From Antennarius striatus (lineage: Eukaryota; Chordata; Actinopteri; Lophiiformes; Antennariidae): 64,000 nt of DNA. Shown here piece after piece: positions 26,215 through 39,576 of the stretch. Numbering within the stretch: the first letter of the stretch is position 1; the number at the start of each line of letters is the position of its first letter. The notes beneath the pieces are model-generated. The model worked only from the letters and a program-made list of their open reading frames with translations, did not search any database and was not told the DNA's origin. Position numbers and translations under genes: made by a program. The DNA is taken from assembly GCF_040054535.1 (NCBI RefSeq), contig NC_090777.1, positions 14,951,001 to 15,015,000 on the forward strand, given 5' to 3'.

Positions 26215-29200
26215 TCACATGACGTCAGCCCGTTTGTCCCTGACCTTGTTCCTCTGTTTAGTCCTGGCTTTGAAGGCAGCAGAGTTGAAAAGATGCTAAG
26301 AAAAAAAAGATGAAAACATGAGGTTGATTCTTTACCTTATGACTGATCATTACAGCAGCAGGGCTCACAAGGATGCAGCAGAAATGCAAAACAAAGAAAT
26401 CCAGATCAAACCAATCACACAATGCGGCTGTTGGAGTGTAGGTAGAGATTCAGCGCCAGAGGAAAAGCAGTTACCTTCTCAAATCTTGAGATCTTGTTGG
26501 CTTTAACAGCAGCGTCCAGAATGAGGGGGGGCCCAAGGCCAAAGATGTCTCTGAGCAGTGGGTTGAACTGCAGCAAGAACACAGCACACACCAACATTAC
26601 CACAGGAATATACATCTAGCAGTACTTGGATTTTAATTGACATAACTGGATTATAAACTTCCTGTTCTCAGCTGAGATTTAATATCGAATATGTAGAATT
26701 TAATGTAGAATAAATCTAAAAAAGCATCCACAAGTAGATTCATGATCCACATCAGAGCAGAAGAGACATTAATGCTAGGGTTGAGCCGGGTACTCGTTTC
26801 AGGGGAGTATCCAGTATGGATAAAGCATTTTTGACGAGTACAAGCACAATACAAGTAAAACTCGTCAATACTCGTACTCGGACTGAAGGAAAATCCTCAT
26901 AACCTTTCTTATGTAGTGATGAAGAAGACTATAGACTATAGTTAGTTACGACAGCTTGCGACACTACTTTACGGCAAGACCATAGGCGTACGGTGTAATA
27001 CTCTTGTGTGTTGTTGTTGCCAGCCCGCTCCTGGACATGCTCTCTTTCCAGCCATTATTAAAAGCTTGTTCTGTAAAGTACAATTTACACTCATTCTACA
27101 TAACCAACGATCCCCAACCTTTTTTGTGCCACGGACTGGTTTAATCTAAGAGGATATTTTCACGGACCGGCCTTCATTTGCTCGATAGTTGTTGACGCCA
27201 GGACAGCTGTAGTGTAATAATAAATCATCTGCAGTGGCTTTATGAAAAATGCAGACATCAACAGACAATAATCAACCGTTTTTCATAAACTGATAATTAA
27301 AATACTGTATACAAAATACTTGTAAGAAATAATTACCGTATTGGCCCGAATATAAGACGGTGTTTTTTGCATTGAAATAAGACTGAAAAAGTGGGGGTCG
27401 TCTTACATTCGGGGTCTAGACATTATACCCATTCACAACGCTAGATGGCGCCAGATATCTTTAAAGCGAATGCTGAACTTAACTCCCCAGGCCAAAGCGA
27501 ACCCCTGTCAGGAAGAAAAATAAAAATAACGGTAAGAAAAGAGAAAAAAATAAGAGGAGAGATAACCGAAAATGGAGAAACGTAGCGACAATCTGGAGAA
27601 AAGTGGGTTGGTTCTCGGATGGTAGCAAGGTTGGTGCCACTCAGCATTCATTTACAAATGTGATTGCACTTACAGTAAGTTTACATATTTAAATGTTCAG
27701 ATATTAAGATGTGATAGACAGGTTTTTTTTTTACATTCATCTTCCAACCCGCTTAATCCGCTAACGCAGGTCGCGGGGTAGCCAGTGCCTATCCTGGCAG
27801 TCTCAGGGCGTGAGGCGGGGGACACTCCGGGCACGACGCCAGTGTACCGCAGAGCCACATAGAAACAAACAATCATTCACACACACACACACACTCCTAT
27901 GGTCAATTTGGGACCGGCCAATCAACCTGAAGCGCATGCTTTTGGAGGTGGGAGGAAGCCGGAGAACCCAGAGAGAACCCACGCTTTATGAAAAATGTGA
28001 TTGCACTTACAGTAAGTTTACATATTTAAATGTTCAGATATTAAGATGTGACAGACAGTTTTTGCATGAGCAAAATAATGTGCTTTTTCTGTCGAATATA
28101 TTGTTATAATTATTTGTTTCAGATGTAATGTAATTATTTTCTGTATAAAAATTCAATTTGGTCTTCAAAAATCTTTTTTCAAACTTGAGTCTTGAAAAAG
28201 AGGGGGTCGTCTTATAATCGGGCCAGTACGGTATATTAAAAACTTGATTCAAGTGACTGCACTGATGTTTATTTTGAAATATAGCGACTTGCAATCAGTG
28301 CATTTAACATAGGAGAAATATTGATCATTTCCAATTAAAAGGGTGAACAAGTCAATCAAATAATAATAATTATTAAAATAATGAGAATTAGTAGTTGGGA
28401 ACCGCTGATCTAGGGGTAACGGGAGACAATGACAATTACGTCCGGTCTACTCCAGTTTGTTTTGCTTTAAGGTCACAGCAGAAAATCCCACTCCACAAAG
28501 ACAGGAGGCTGGAAATGGAAGCAGGGTTATCGATACTTTTTGGGCGATCTCAGGATAATCTGCCTTGACTTTAATCCAGAACACTGGTGCAGTTGTGGCT
28601 GCTTAATTTAAGGGTAATGGCTGGTACCTGTCACGTGAACTTGTGTCTTGTTTTGTTGCATGTACACGGTGCATTTGACCAGACAAGAGCTGAAAACTGA
28701 TCGTGTTGCATCGGTCACCACCTCCATTGCAGTCCTTTTTGGGGGGTTTTATCCGCTTGCTCTTAGTTTGACACTTTTTCACTTAAATTCAAATTAATAA
28801 TTTATATACCATATGGATATTTTAACACACACACACACACACACACACACTCTCTATCTCTCTAAATATTTTTGAAAAATTATTTTAAAAAAGAAAGTAG
28901 AAAGTCATGTTGAGTATGACAATTCTTGTTCATGCATACTTTGTAGTTCATAATTTCCTATTACATGTGTTGTTTTCATTAATGCATTTCCGGTTCTGAG
29001 TTCATTAAAAAACTTGCTCTTTAAATAGTTGTCTCCCTTTTGTGATCAAAAAGATTGATTTGAATCTCAATTGAGGCTGTTCTGTAAATAGTTTTAAAAT
29101 AAATATAGCAACTTCTGATCAATCCAGATCAATTGATTCAATTTCACACCAATTAAGGCCCCACCCATTTCCAAACAAACCACACCCACTTCTGGTTTAA

Positions 29201-32200
29201 GTCCCGCCCATTCTGAGTACAGGTAAGGATACAGATCATTTAGATGATTGAACAGATAGATAGTGGTGTACCCGCTCGTCCCTAGTTAAAACTCAGGTCA
29301 GTGTCACTCTGTGGAAGTAAATAAAACACGTGGCAGAGAAGCGTCACGTGACTCATCTGCCTGGAGTGTCAGTCCTGACCTGTAAATGGTGTCTCACTCC
29401 AGATTCCATGATTTCTTTGAAAGAATCATACATTCTTCTCCTCATCCAGCTGTCGATATAAACGCTCTCCACTCCGAACCGGATCTTCTCCTCTGTGAAG
29501 TCGTCGCTCTGGAGGAGGGAAAAGGTGCCACAATTTTTAAAAAAATCAGAGCCCCTCTGCATGGAGGGGGGAGGGTTGTAGATGTGCACATCTCTCTGGA
29601 ATGAATAGTCACGATTTTACTGCTATAGAACAGGTTAATAAAATTGTACAGTTGCCATTATGATACACACCTCTATGTAATGCAGCACCTCTCTGAAGAT
29701 GGAGCGCTGTTTCCGCCTGTCGTTCTTGGCTCTGTGCTTGTTGCCATCTGTGGCTAAACTTTTCAAACACCGACACAGACTTTCATTGTCCTCCACTTCA
29801 AATTGCTGCATGCAACAGGGACAAAATGATGATTTCAAAGACAGAAACCCCTTCAAGTTTGAGATATGGGCATCATGTACAGAGGATTTGAATCAGTGAT
29901 GTGTTCCTGCTTCCTAAAGGTGCACGGACTTCACCTGATCAAGATCTCGTCCGAGCTCCACCAGCAGGGCGATGGTCTCTCCCACTGCTATCCTATAGTT
30001 GACGTCGCTGCTCTGCAGACATGCCTGCAGTTTCGGGAGGTGACTGTGGGGAGGACAACTTTTAGTATGTCAGCGTGATTCATCAAATTGTTAATACAGC
30101 CAACAGAATTAAATTATAATGTTTTAAAATGTAATCAAGTGTGTGAGAATTGTTATAAGTCAAAATGATAGTAAAGGCTTGTGTCTTCTTGTCTTGCATT
30201 CTGTGTCAGATTTTTCCTTCTTTTCTTGACTCACAGGTCAAGCAGCACTGTCAGCCTGGATGCAGGGCAGAGGGTGACCAGCAGCGACCACGCCTGCAAG
30301 GCGGCGCAGTGGAGGCCTGGCATGCCGGGTTTGGGTGTTGGAAGGTTTCCCTCTCTGTTGGGGTAGGAAGACATGAAGATGCTCTCCAGGAGAGTCAAAG
30401 ACTTGATCAAGTCCTGAACGGGAATGAGTCAAAAGAGGGAATGAGGGAACGAGATGTGAGAAAAACAGTGGATGTAAAAGAAGAGCGAATGAGTGGAAGT
30501 TTGTTCTCACCTCTCCTTCTTCAGCAGCAGAGACGTAACAACACATCGCCAGAGCTCTGGCACACTGACGGAGGCAGATAGGAGAAAAGGCAAATAAACA
30601 CATTAAATCAGGCAAGGGGCTAACATCAAACCTAGGATCTTTGCATAAGAATCCATATTATGGGCGTTACGTTTTTTTCTTACTTTGATCAGTTCGCAAA
30701 CACTGACTCAGAATGTCTGCATTGGATTTGGTGCTGAAAGTCCGCTAAGCTCCGTCCAGTGTTTTGTGTTGTGTATTTATGCTTTTGTTTATTCCAAAAA
30801 CAAATGAAATATTGTGGGGGGAAAAAATGCTTCTGAAAAAAACTGCTGTTTTGATCATATTTCGTAAACCACATGAATTTGTCATCCCATGCACCTCATC
30901 TGTTTAGGGATTTTTTGGGGGGTACCACAGGGCCTGATAAAACTTGGTACACATGTAGTGAAGTTTATGCGAGCACTCACGCTCTGGCGGGCTGCTATGC
31001 TGGCGCTATTGTCGATGAGAATGGCAGTGAGGATGGGACGAAGCATCTTGAAGCCTTCCTCTGCTTCATCTCCACCCCCCAGCTGGATACAAAGCAGAGC
31101 GAAGACTGTGGCAGCCAACGACTGCTCCTCTCCGCCACCTGGAGTCAATACAAGGTTTTTATTTGTCAGGAACTGCAGCTAGTTTTCTACATTTTTTATT
31201 TCTGGAGAGACAGGATGAGTTCTACCTGCACTGGACTTTGTAGACATAAATATTCAGTGTGTCTGTACTTCGCCTCTGTCACACTTTACCTTTCTTAATG
31301 CTCCTCTCCAGGCTGTCGCTGAGGGTGAGGCGTCGCTCTGTCAGGAATTCATAGAGTAGTCTGGAGGAGAAAGCCTGACGCAAAGACTCCAGACCTGCTA
31401 AACGTGTTTTAGCACTGAGTTTTAAAAAAAGAAGACAAGGACAGCTTTTACATATCACTGCAGTTTGTGTGAATCATTTCCTTCATCATTAATCTTCCTG
31501 CTCAATCCTACTTTAATTGCTGATGGCAACCAGATGAAAGCACATGAAACACCCTCACCTCTTATCCATCACATATTCCATGCATTGCTTGAGTTTGTCT
31601 TCCGTTTCCTCCTGTGCCGTCTGCTCGTCCACCTGCTCCCCTCCTGTTTGCAGTTGACACATGATTTTAAGAAACGTATGCAGATAAACTTCTTCATTCA
31701 AAAAGAGAAAAATTCTACAACTTTAATGTCACACAACAAAAAAAAGGTTCCTAAGGGAAACTACAGTGCACTAGTGCGAAAGCAGAACCCTGACTATCAT
31801 ATATACTGTACATACCGGTAAGTAAATATGACTCGAGAACATGGTGAGCATTATTTGACTTTCCAAACCTGTGTTGTCTTCAAGCACAGACGTGCTCTCG
31901 CTGGCGCTGCTGTAGTGGCTGAGAACATCAGATGTCATCTCATCATCGCTGGCACCCGACTCACCCTTCATGCCGTTTTTAACACCTACAATTAGAAACA
32001 ACAAAATGATAAACTGAGGGGAAAATGATGGTGAATGGAGGGATGTACACCAGCACGAATCTGAACAGTGTTTTCAGCAGCAGTCATACCACGTTACTCG
32101 GTGGAAGGCGACTAGAGATCAATGGATCTAGGCGGGACCTGTTACGACAGGTATGGTGAAAGTTAACTTGACCTAAAGTTTATTATCATTGGCTGTTGGG

Positions 32201-35200
32201 GCAGCGACTGGGTGGAAAAAAAACTTGGAATAAACCTGTGGCAAATAGCATACAATGATCAGTACCTGCTGATACGATTGAAAAGCTGTTGAAGTGTTTG
32301 GTGTTGCATTTATAGCCAGTTACAACCTCTGGTAAAGAGTGAAGAGGCTAAAAATGACTACTTAGCTGTACAGATTAAATAAAAACTGGATTAAAAAGCA
32401 TTATTGAACGTGAATCTGGACAGGACAGCTGATGTTCTCTACACTGGACGGTATTTAGTATTCTGTGTCTGTCCAAGCTCAAGCATGAATGCATGAAGGA
32501 GCTTCTTTCAGAGCCTGATCAGAACAGGTGGTAAGAGCAGAGCTAAGCTAACCCTCAGGTTCCTGCTGACTCAGGACTTTCTCCTGTTGGTGGGATTACG
32601 GGCAACCAGAGAAGCCATTCATTCAGTGTGTACACTCCAAAATGCTCACACTGTATGGTGAGTGTATTAAACGTCAGGTCATCCAGGACAGCGGAGGTGA
32701 CAGAGGTTAGTTATTGTTGCAATCAAATAATTTGGAAGACATTAAAGGAACACATTTAATTCTCCAGTTTTTTTAACTACAGCATCATAGTTTTTAATGC
32801 AAAGCGACTGGGAAGCAGATGGGCAACTACACATGCATAAGTGTGTGTGTGTCTATGTGTGTGTGTGTGCGTGTGTGATGTTTAAGTAGTGTACAAATAA
32901 TTTCCCCGTGCAGTATCAATCATGTATTCTTCTCCTACATTTAATCAACTCATACATACAGTTGTGCTACGCTGGGAATCTTGCAGGTAAATCATCACAT
33001 GTGGGACATCTAGGACGGAGCATCAACACAGAAACATCATCTACAGCCACAATGATAATAGAAGATGGAAACACCAGGAATTACCTGAATCAGGCCTCTC
33101 TCTAACTTCTCAAACCTGTGACCAAAAACTCTCTTAGTTGCAGTAGAAGATGACTGGCTGCTGTTGAGGTTTAACAGGTTCATACAAAATTAATGTACTT
33201 TTTGAAGGAATTTTTTGATTGAACCAAACAGCACGGGGCACTGGAACGTAGGTTTCTGTTGAGTCTACAAACTTCAACCCATTTAATGTCAAGCACAGCA
33301 ACTGCAGGTTGAAAATGAGATCAGCCTGACTCTTGTTGAGTTTTTGCCCAAGGAGTGTCGAGTTGTGTACACAGAACTCAATGAGAGAGAAAAATTGGGC
33401 TTCTTCAACATTGACTGATTTGAGTCCAAATTCTTATACTCCTGTTGGAGCAGAAAACAACAAATAACTGAAAACCACTAGGACAATAAGTCTCATTGGG
33501 AGTCGTTACCATTCATAAGCGAGTCGTTGTCCAACTCACCCTTATTACAACTAGGGATGCAAGTCGAGACTTATGGCTCAACCACAGGATAGCAAAGCCT
33601 TGTTTTACTCATTATGTGAATGTTGAACGTTACAATATGAAAAATTAACTGATAAAGAGCACAAGAGTGTGTCCAAGGACACAGATTTCCTCACAACTGT
33701 GACTGGTAAAAGACCAAATCGTAATCAAAGCTGAATGTGAGCAAAGCAATATGAAAATCATACAAGTTCAAAAATGCCTAAAAATGTCAATTTAGATATC
33801 CAAAATCAAGATGAAATACCCACTTTTAAGACCCCTGCGAAACATCCATGAACATTGGATGAATGGTCTTCAGCCCTTCTTGAGGGGATCCCAAACGGTT
33901 CAATATGAAGCAGTTGTTTAAGGTATGATGGGGTATCTCCTCACCCACCAAGCTTCTTCAGTCCAAACTAACTAGACGGAAGCCTCAGGTACTGGCTTTT
34001 ACAAGCCAGAGAGGTCACCATCACATGGTGAGTGTGTAGGGTCACGGGTTTACAGTTGGCACACCCAGCAGGGTTATGGGTCACTAAGGACAAGAGTGGA
34101 TCAATCGCCTACTGGGACATCATGTCAGCCATTAGCATTATAATCAGTTTCACTTAACTCCAAGTGTGAATGCTAGTGACACCGCCCAGGGGGAGAAGCT
34201 GAGGTCCCGTTCAGACTGCAGACACATCTGTCTCTATCAGACACAAAACGACGTCCTGAATCTGGTTTAAACCGTCCCACAAAAATCCGATTGGGACTGT
34301 TCAGACTACACGCGAGACATGCGACATCAATCTGGATGGGCTAAAAATCGGATGTAGGCGACTAGTTTGAACAAGGCCTGAGAGTCAGTCTAATTTGAAG
34401 TACAGTACAGTGAGCCCATTTCTTTCCAGGAACCACACGCAATTAATGAATTCAGCGATAGAGCGGCAAACCATTTATCTTATTTACAGTAATATAAACG
34501 ATTATGACCCTCACCATACTGATATTAAACCACATTCTATCTGTATTACCTTTTCTCACACTCTTATCGACTGTTTTAAGGACTTTTGTGTCTCATGGAA
34601 GTCCGAGACTCACGGAACCCAGCGCGCTTCCGGATGCAGTCAACCAATAGAATGTGCGTACGGTATCACGTGACTGCCTACTAAAAATCCGTGATGAGGT
34701 GAAGTCGCGAGATTTGATGTGCGAATGTGCACTGTACATAGATTCCTTTACTCCACTGATGCTTAAAAGAGAGTGTCAGAGGCCTTTTCCAGTTACGTAT
34801 GGATGTAGATGCTCCATTTTAAAAATACAACAAATGTCTTCATGCATTATGTTGCTTTGCTGGTGGTAAAATCTGGTCATTCTGGTCCAGTTTAACTTGA
34901 GGTCAAACGGATCTGAACGCTTCCACACTTCCAACTCTCGCCTGTGGGCCCTGTCGCTCTGAACTCCTGTTCCCAGCTGACACACAAACTGTACACCCGG
35001 GGGTGTATGTGTCAGTTATTCGCCATTATCCTTAAACTCCTGGCTGCTGTGTTTGTAGGCTGCTGTCATTCAGCGAAACATACACACAGGTCTGTCCTCG
35101 TGCAATGGAGCTCCCTGCCACAAGTCATGTTTTGTTTGACCCTTGATGCATACAAGGCAGGCAGTCAGTTTCTTAGGAAGGAGGTCTGGCCAACCACCAA

Positions 35201-37069
35201 ATCAGAACGCTGAGCTAAAGGGTCAGGAGTCTGACTGTGATCCCTGAATGACTGGCAGTGCAAGCTGATATACAAAAAGTTAACATGCGGTGTGTGTCCT
35301 GGAATGTTGGTCAGGAAGCGTGCCCTCACAGTTGGGGGATTCATGTATTTTTATCTCAAGCCTGGTCATCACCATAACCATTTGGTCAAAGATGCAATCA
35401 CCTTCAACTACAACCCCAACAGGACGCTGAACAGTCGTTCAACAGCGAAGAAACTTACAACAGTTCTGGAAGGCAAAGCTATACCAGAAACCATTTTCTT
35501 TATGAAAATGGATTTGAAGACTGAGAAATGACAAGTGAGCAGCAGACACGTCTGACGCCACACTATAAATTCACAAATGGAATTGCTTGAAAGTTATTGC
35601 ATATGTGGTTCTGTGGAAAGGTTCAAATGAAGCAGTAATAACATAAAGTGTGTATATAATAAACAACAGGGGATTTAGACAAATTAATGGCAAAATAGGG
35701 ACGAAGGAGATGGAAATGAAGCCAGACAAGATGTTAGCAAACTGGTTCACATTGGCAGGTTGGGTGGATGACAACAGCTGACGCGTCTAATGTCCTCCGT
35801 TAGTCCTGTGATGCTTGGTGTAAGATGAAGTGTGTCCATGCAAAACATGCATGACAACTTAAGGAACTAACACAGCAAAGATGGAGGCTGTAGTAAAGTG
35901 TCACTCTGCACAGGTTATGACTGAGGGAAGAAGATTTAAATCTGTAAATTGCATATGATTAAATAAACACTTGCACACAATTTTGCAGAGGAGTGGATGC
36001 TGGATTCAACAGCTTGCATTGCAGTGAGGGTCAAACGCTTCAGGACAAACAGGGTCAAGGGTCAGGGGTCAAAGGAATTACCTTTCAGCGGGGCTTTGGC
36101 CGCCAGCTGCAGCTGAAGAACCTCCTGACGGAGAGAACCTGGAGATGGTGGATGTATGGCATGAGAAGATGGGCGAAATAAAGGTGTGTATGTTTGGGGA
36201 AAGAATGGCAGATGGATGAAGTGTAAGGAAAAATAAAATAAAGGTATAACCATGACAGGAGAGAAAGACAAACAGAAGGGAGCTACCTTGTCACTTCAAG
36301 AAATTTGCAAAACACTGATTCACAAGAGAAGTAAACCTCACAAGTCAGAATAGCCGAATAAAAAGGCAAGTTATGAAACTGGCAAAGATGTGCAAACACC
36401 AGAGAAAAACCTTTACCTCACCCACACTTGGAGTGAAGGCGCCGGCACATGTGCGCTTCCTCACAACTCCCTCCAGAAAACGTGAGTGGGTCCAGCGCCA
36501 GTCACGTGGACGCACCGATCTAGAACTCCACGCGGAGGAAAACGCAACTCCCACGCAGCGCGTAAACGATCAAGTCATTTTAAAATAGCCCGAGTGATTG
36601 GGATGCACATGTTGCATCACTTGTTCTTCTTAACAGCTTCCACCTACCTGTTTTTTTTGTTTTTTTTTTAGCAGCCTGGCACTGCTGCTAAAAATACCAC
36701 GAGGTTAATTTTAAGCATTGGAGTCCTGCGCTAGCTGCGGTTAGCCATTTAACACACACCAGCGCATCGGAGTGGCTTCAATGTAACGTGGGGAAACACG
36801 CATGTTGCTCTCATGGGATGCAGCGCAAAATGAAAGAAACACGGTTGTTGGGGCACCCGTCAGCGAGATAAAGTTGTCGGAGCAGCAACACACGCCGTGG
36901 AATCACTCATGCTACCGCTTTAGATGTGGCGATCACGATGACTTTGAATGAGAAGTCACAAACTACCGTCATATTCCCGTCACCATCCGTCCGCACAGCT
37001 GGTGGGGAGCTTCTGCTGCCACTTACCCGCTTTGCTGGAGCCGCGTTTCCCCTTTTTACTCCGAGGCAT
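26215..37069 (-). CDS. ifrd2: Interferon-related developmental regulator 2
   Basis: IFRD2 is an armadillo/HEAT-like protein known from mammals to bind inactive ribosomes and repress translation. Thirteen coding exons were read, high to low: 37069-37027, 36138-36082, 31985-31869, 31643-31559, 31414-31290, 31138-30981, 30564-30511, 30413-30235, 30043-29935, 29805-29671, 29508-29380, 26567-26475, 26295-26215. They total 1,365 bases (454 residues; human about 442), all junctions in frame. The basic start MPRSKKGKRGSSKAG and an acidic serine-rich stretch (SDDEMTSDVLSHYSSASES) precede the IFRD repeat domain (LESLRQAFSSRLLYEFLTER, VFALLCIQLG, SLATDGNKHRAKNDRRKQRS). The carboxy end LLRDIFGLGPP...FEK then NSAAFKARTKQRNKVRDKRA matches IFRD2 better than IFRD1 (LRDIFGLGP rather than LRNVFELGP). 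The 57-base second exon is inferred only from splice sites and frame. The gene lies about 1 kb beyond the apeh start, head to tail. Confidence 0.93.
27334..28233. mobile_element. TIR element with GGCCCGAATATAAGACG ends
   Basis: The left end reads TACCGTATTGGCCCGAATAT and the complement of the right end TACCGTACTGGCCCGATTAT, continuing AAGACG on both sides. It lies within the hAT-Charlie-like element. It has no coding capacity, and its middle is occupied by a SINE-like repeat. Confidence 0.7.
27656..28058. repeat. 66-base direct repeats flanking a SINE-like insert
   Basis: Bases 27,656-27,721 and 27,993-28,058 match at 65 of 66 positions (both begin AAATGTGATTGCACTTACAG and end AGACAG). Between them, 27,722-27,992 holds an inverted copy of the SINE-like repeat (CCAACCCGCTTAATCCGC at its low end, GAGAGAACCCACGC at its high end). 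The repeats are far longer than an ordinary target-site duplication. Confidence 0.85.
31986..36081. other. Large ifrd2 intron
   Basis: The intron between coding exons 2 and 3 contains a short GT-rich tract at about 32,848-32,877 and the MITE at 34,202-34,381. I see no other gene and no conserved RNA in it. Confidence 0.5.
34202..34381. mobile_element. MITE, family 'GTTCAGACTG'
   Basis: A 180-base element begins AGGTCCCGTTCAGACTG; the complement of its right end is AGGCCTTGTTCAAACTAG. It is non-coding. A longer relative is at 41,288-41,853. Confidence 0.6.
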
Positions 37070-37340
37070 TTTCGCCTGGTTTGTGATCCACAGTCCGCAA
37101 CACAGCTAGCCGCGCTTAGCTAGCTAAAGTTAGCCTGCTTTCAGTCCAACTATCAAGTCCGCTCCACAGCTGTGAGTCTTGTCGTGTCGTCTCCGTGTTG
37201 TGACTCGATGAGTAAAAAACTCCCACAATTCCTCCCGTTCACACTTCTGTTGACAAACGTCCTTTACGAGTTAAACCGCCTCCACGTCCGTAACTCCAAA
37301 TACACGTTTCTGCTAGAAAGACGTCCGCTGGCCGGAAGCA
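37070..37340 (-). promoter_or_regulatory. ifrd2 promoter region
   Basis: The sequence upstream of the ifrd2 start is CpG-containing and includes repeated GCTAGC/TTAGCTAGCTAAAG blocks near 37,110-37,130. No TATA box is evident at the expected distance. Extent is approximate. Confidence 0.35.
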
Positions 37341-38892
37341 ACTTTCTTAAAGTATCGATGTATTATCTGTGATTGTCTCCAGGTAATCTGTATCTAATGC
37401 CAGGTTGAGATAGGAAGTTTTTTCCAGCGGGGATCATGTGGAGTTTTGAGCACGCTGTTACCTCCAGGTCCACCATCTTCCTCTAGGTAACCGCTGTCAG
37501 CCGGTGATGGGAGTTGCCAGGTTTGTTCGGTTGGGTCCCCCTTTTTAGTAAAGCTTTTTTTTTTTTGACGAGCTAAACCCAATGGATTTTGATGTTTTGT
37601 GGGTTTTCAGAAATTAATTTACATACTATACTGTTTCTTTTTCCACACATCCTCAATCTAGCCAAAATCTATGTTGGTATCAAATCTGGCCCCTCTTTAA
37701 GTCACACATTTATACCAATAGTTAGTGAACACGTTAAATGAACAGTAATTTCGTCACACGTACAAACAGAAGGAAATTGAAATTAAAAAAGAAAAAATAT
37801 TAAACGAGGAAATAGTTTTAATCAGGTGAACAATGTTTTTTTTTTAAAGGATTACACTGAAACATTTACAGAATAAAATCCAACGACGCTCAAACTGCAC
37901 ATTCAACACAGTTAACAAAAACTGGCAACTTGTGAATCAGTAGTATTACTTCATAGCTATTTTAAGTATTACGTCATTACTTGTCGCTCTTTCAAAGCAT
38001 CACATAAACTCCAAGTTTAACATAGAAACTACATTGCAATAGTTAGACTACACTCTTAACAAAAGTTAACAAGTTGTGTAATAATTGTGCCTCCTGTAGT
38101 GCAAGTTTCCTCTTGAAGCTCTTAATGTAATTAAATTCTAAATAGACAGTCTGACCTGGTTTTATCTCACATGGAGATTCTGATATTTATCAACAGAGCA
38201 AACTCGCTGATGAAAGAAATCCTCTGATTAAGAATCAACACAAATTCCAGTGATATTGTCTAAATTACCATATTTAAGGCACTGTAATGGGTTTTTTTTT
38301 CCCTATCAGTAAAAAAGTAAAACAAATACACATGAAAATTGGGCTCTGAAACACTGAAGTAATTTCACATTTCAGCTTTGGTCCAGCGATGACAAAATAA
38401 GACCTGCTAGGTTTGATTAAAAAACTGTGTTCTACTACAAAACATTTCATATTCACAGTACAGTAATTGGATCCCCACAGATTCACCAGGAAAAAGCAGT
38501 CATACATTACATTACATTATCAGACTCGGCAATACTTCTTCTTACTTATTACACACAGCTCCAGAGAAAACATGTAGTAGTTTAAACATAGCATGTAGCA
38601 TGCTAACTCTCTTTAGGGTGATACCCAATTAACATGTGGAACAGTGTAAAATCTCTGATTTAGTGTTTCACATACAACTAATATGTATTTTATGTACTTC
38701 ATTATTAAAATTATCGATCATATTTAACCAACACAAATATTGTATCATATAATCATTTATCTCTTTCGGATTATCCGAATGGAAACTCACAAATAAAAAT
38801 GTGTTGGGAAAATCATGGGTGGATACGGGAACGAAGGGAGAGTTGGTCCAGAGTAGTGTGTGTGTATGAGTGTGAACACATGTGTGCCCATC
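37341..38892. other. Intergenic stretch between ifrd2 and amt
   Basis: AT-rich sequence that probably includes the amt 3' UTR at its high end. I found no clear minus-strand AATAAA near the amt stop and no other gene or repeat family. Confidence 0.45.
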
Positions 38893-39513
38893 CTAACCAG
38901 AGTAGTATTTGGTGGGGACGAAAGGCATCCTACTAACGGTAGCAGGCCCGGCTTTCTTCCTGACCTCCACCTGGATGGCTGTTCCATTCTTGGAGAACGC
39001 CGCATCCACGTATCCCATAGCAACGTTCTTTTTCAAGCAGGGGGATGGGCAGCCACTGGTCACCTCACCTACACATGAGAAAAAATATGAGGTTTTCCTC
39101 TTCTGACATCTTCCTGACACCTTTTATGTATAGCAGCAGTGAAAAGATACCTTGTCCGAATAGTGGTAGAATTGTTCTCTTTAGATTTACCTCTGCTCTT
39201 AATTTTATTTCATATTTACACCAGCGATCACCATTTCTTTTCACTGATGATATACCAGTATTTAGTAAATTGCAGAGGTATCACTAGCCCAAAAATGTTT
39301 ACTTTCTGACCTATGACCCTTCCGTCAGGACCAAGTATGGGCGTATGTTGTCTGACGGGGGGTCCTGTAGACACCAGCCCAACTCTCTTCCTGGCAGTCT
39401 TGGCTTTAATCTGAGGAACTATGACATCAGCGCCAGGAAAATCCTTGGTCTGACGCCGACGTTTCCCTGTGGACAAAGGAAATAGCGATGGAAAAAATAC
39501 ATACTGTATATAT

Positions 39514-39576
<63 letters not shown>

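Larger units (their letters stand above)
27105..28410. mobile_element. hAT-Charlie-like element inside the outer transposon
   Basis: The left end GATCCCCAACCTTTTTTGTG and the complement of the right end GATCAGCGGTTCCCAACTAC are inverted copies of the CAGNGGTTCCCAACC type of terminus found in Charlie-group hAT elements. The interior just inside the left end (GTGCCACGGACTGGTTTAA) fits the same group. No transposase frame is intact. Confidence 0.55.
26775..29285. mobile_element. Non-autonomous TIR transposon, outer shell of a nest
   Basis: The ends are inverted repeats: CTAGGGTTGAGCCGGGTACT on the left, and the complement of the right end reads CTAGGGACGAGCGGGTACAC. It fills nearly the whole ifrd2 intron 26,568-29,379. 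The termini (TAGGG...) resemble hAT ends, but I could not find a convincing 8-base target duplication, so the superfamily is provisional. Much of its interior is later insertions. Confidence 0.55.

Noticed and set aside
30165-30581. A 138-residue plus-strand frame
   Set aside because: It is the complement of two ifrd2 exons.
38785-38800. AATAAA as the amt polyadenylation signal
   Set aside because: It is on the plus strand; amt is on the minus strand.
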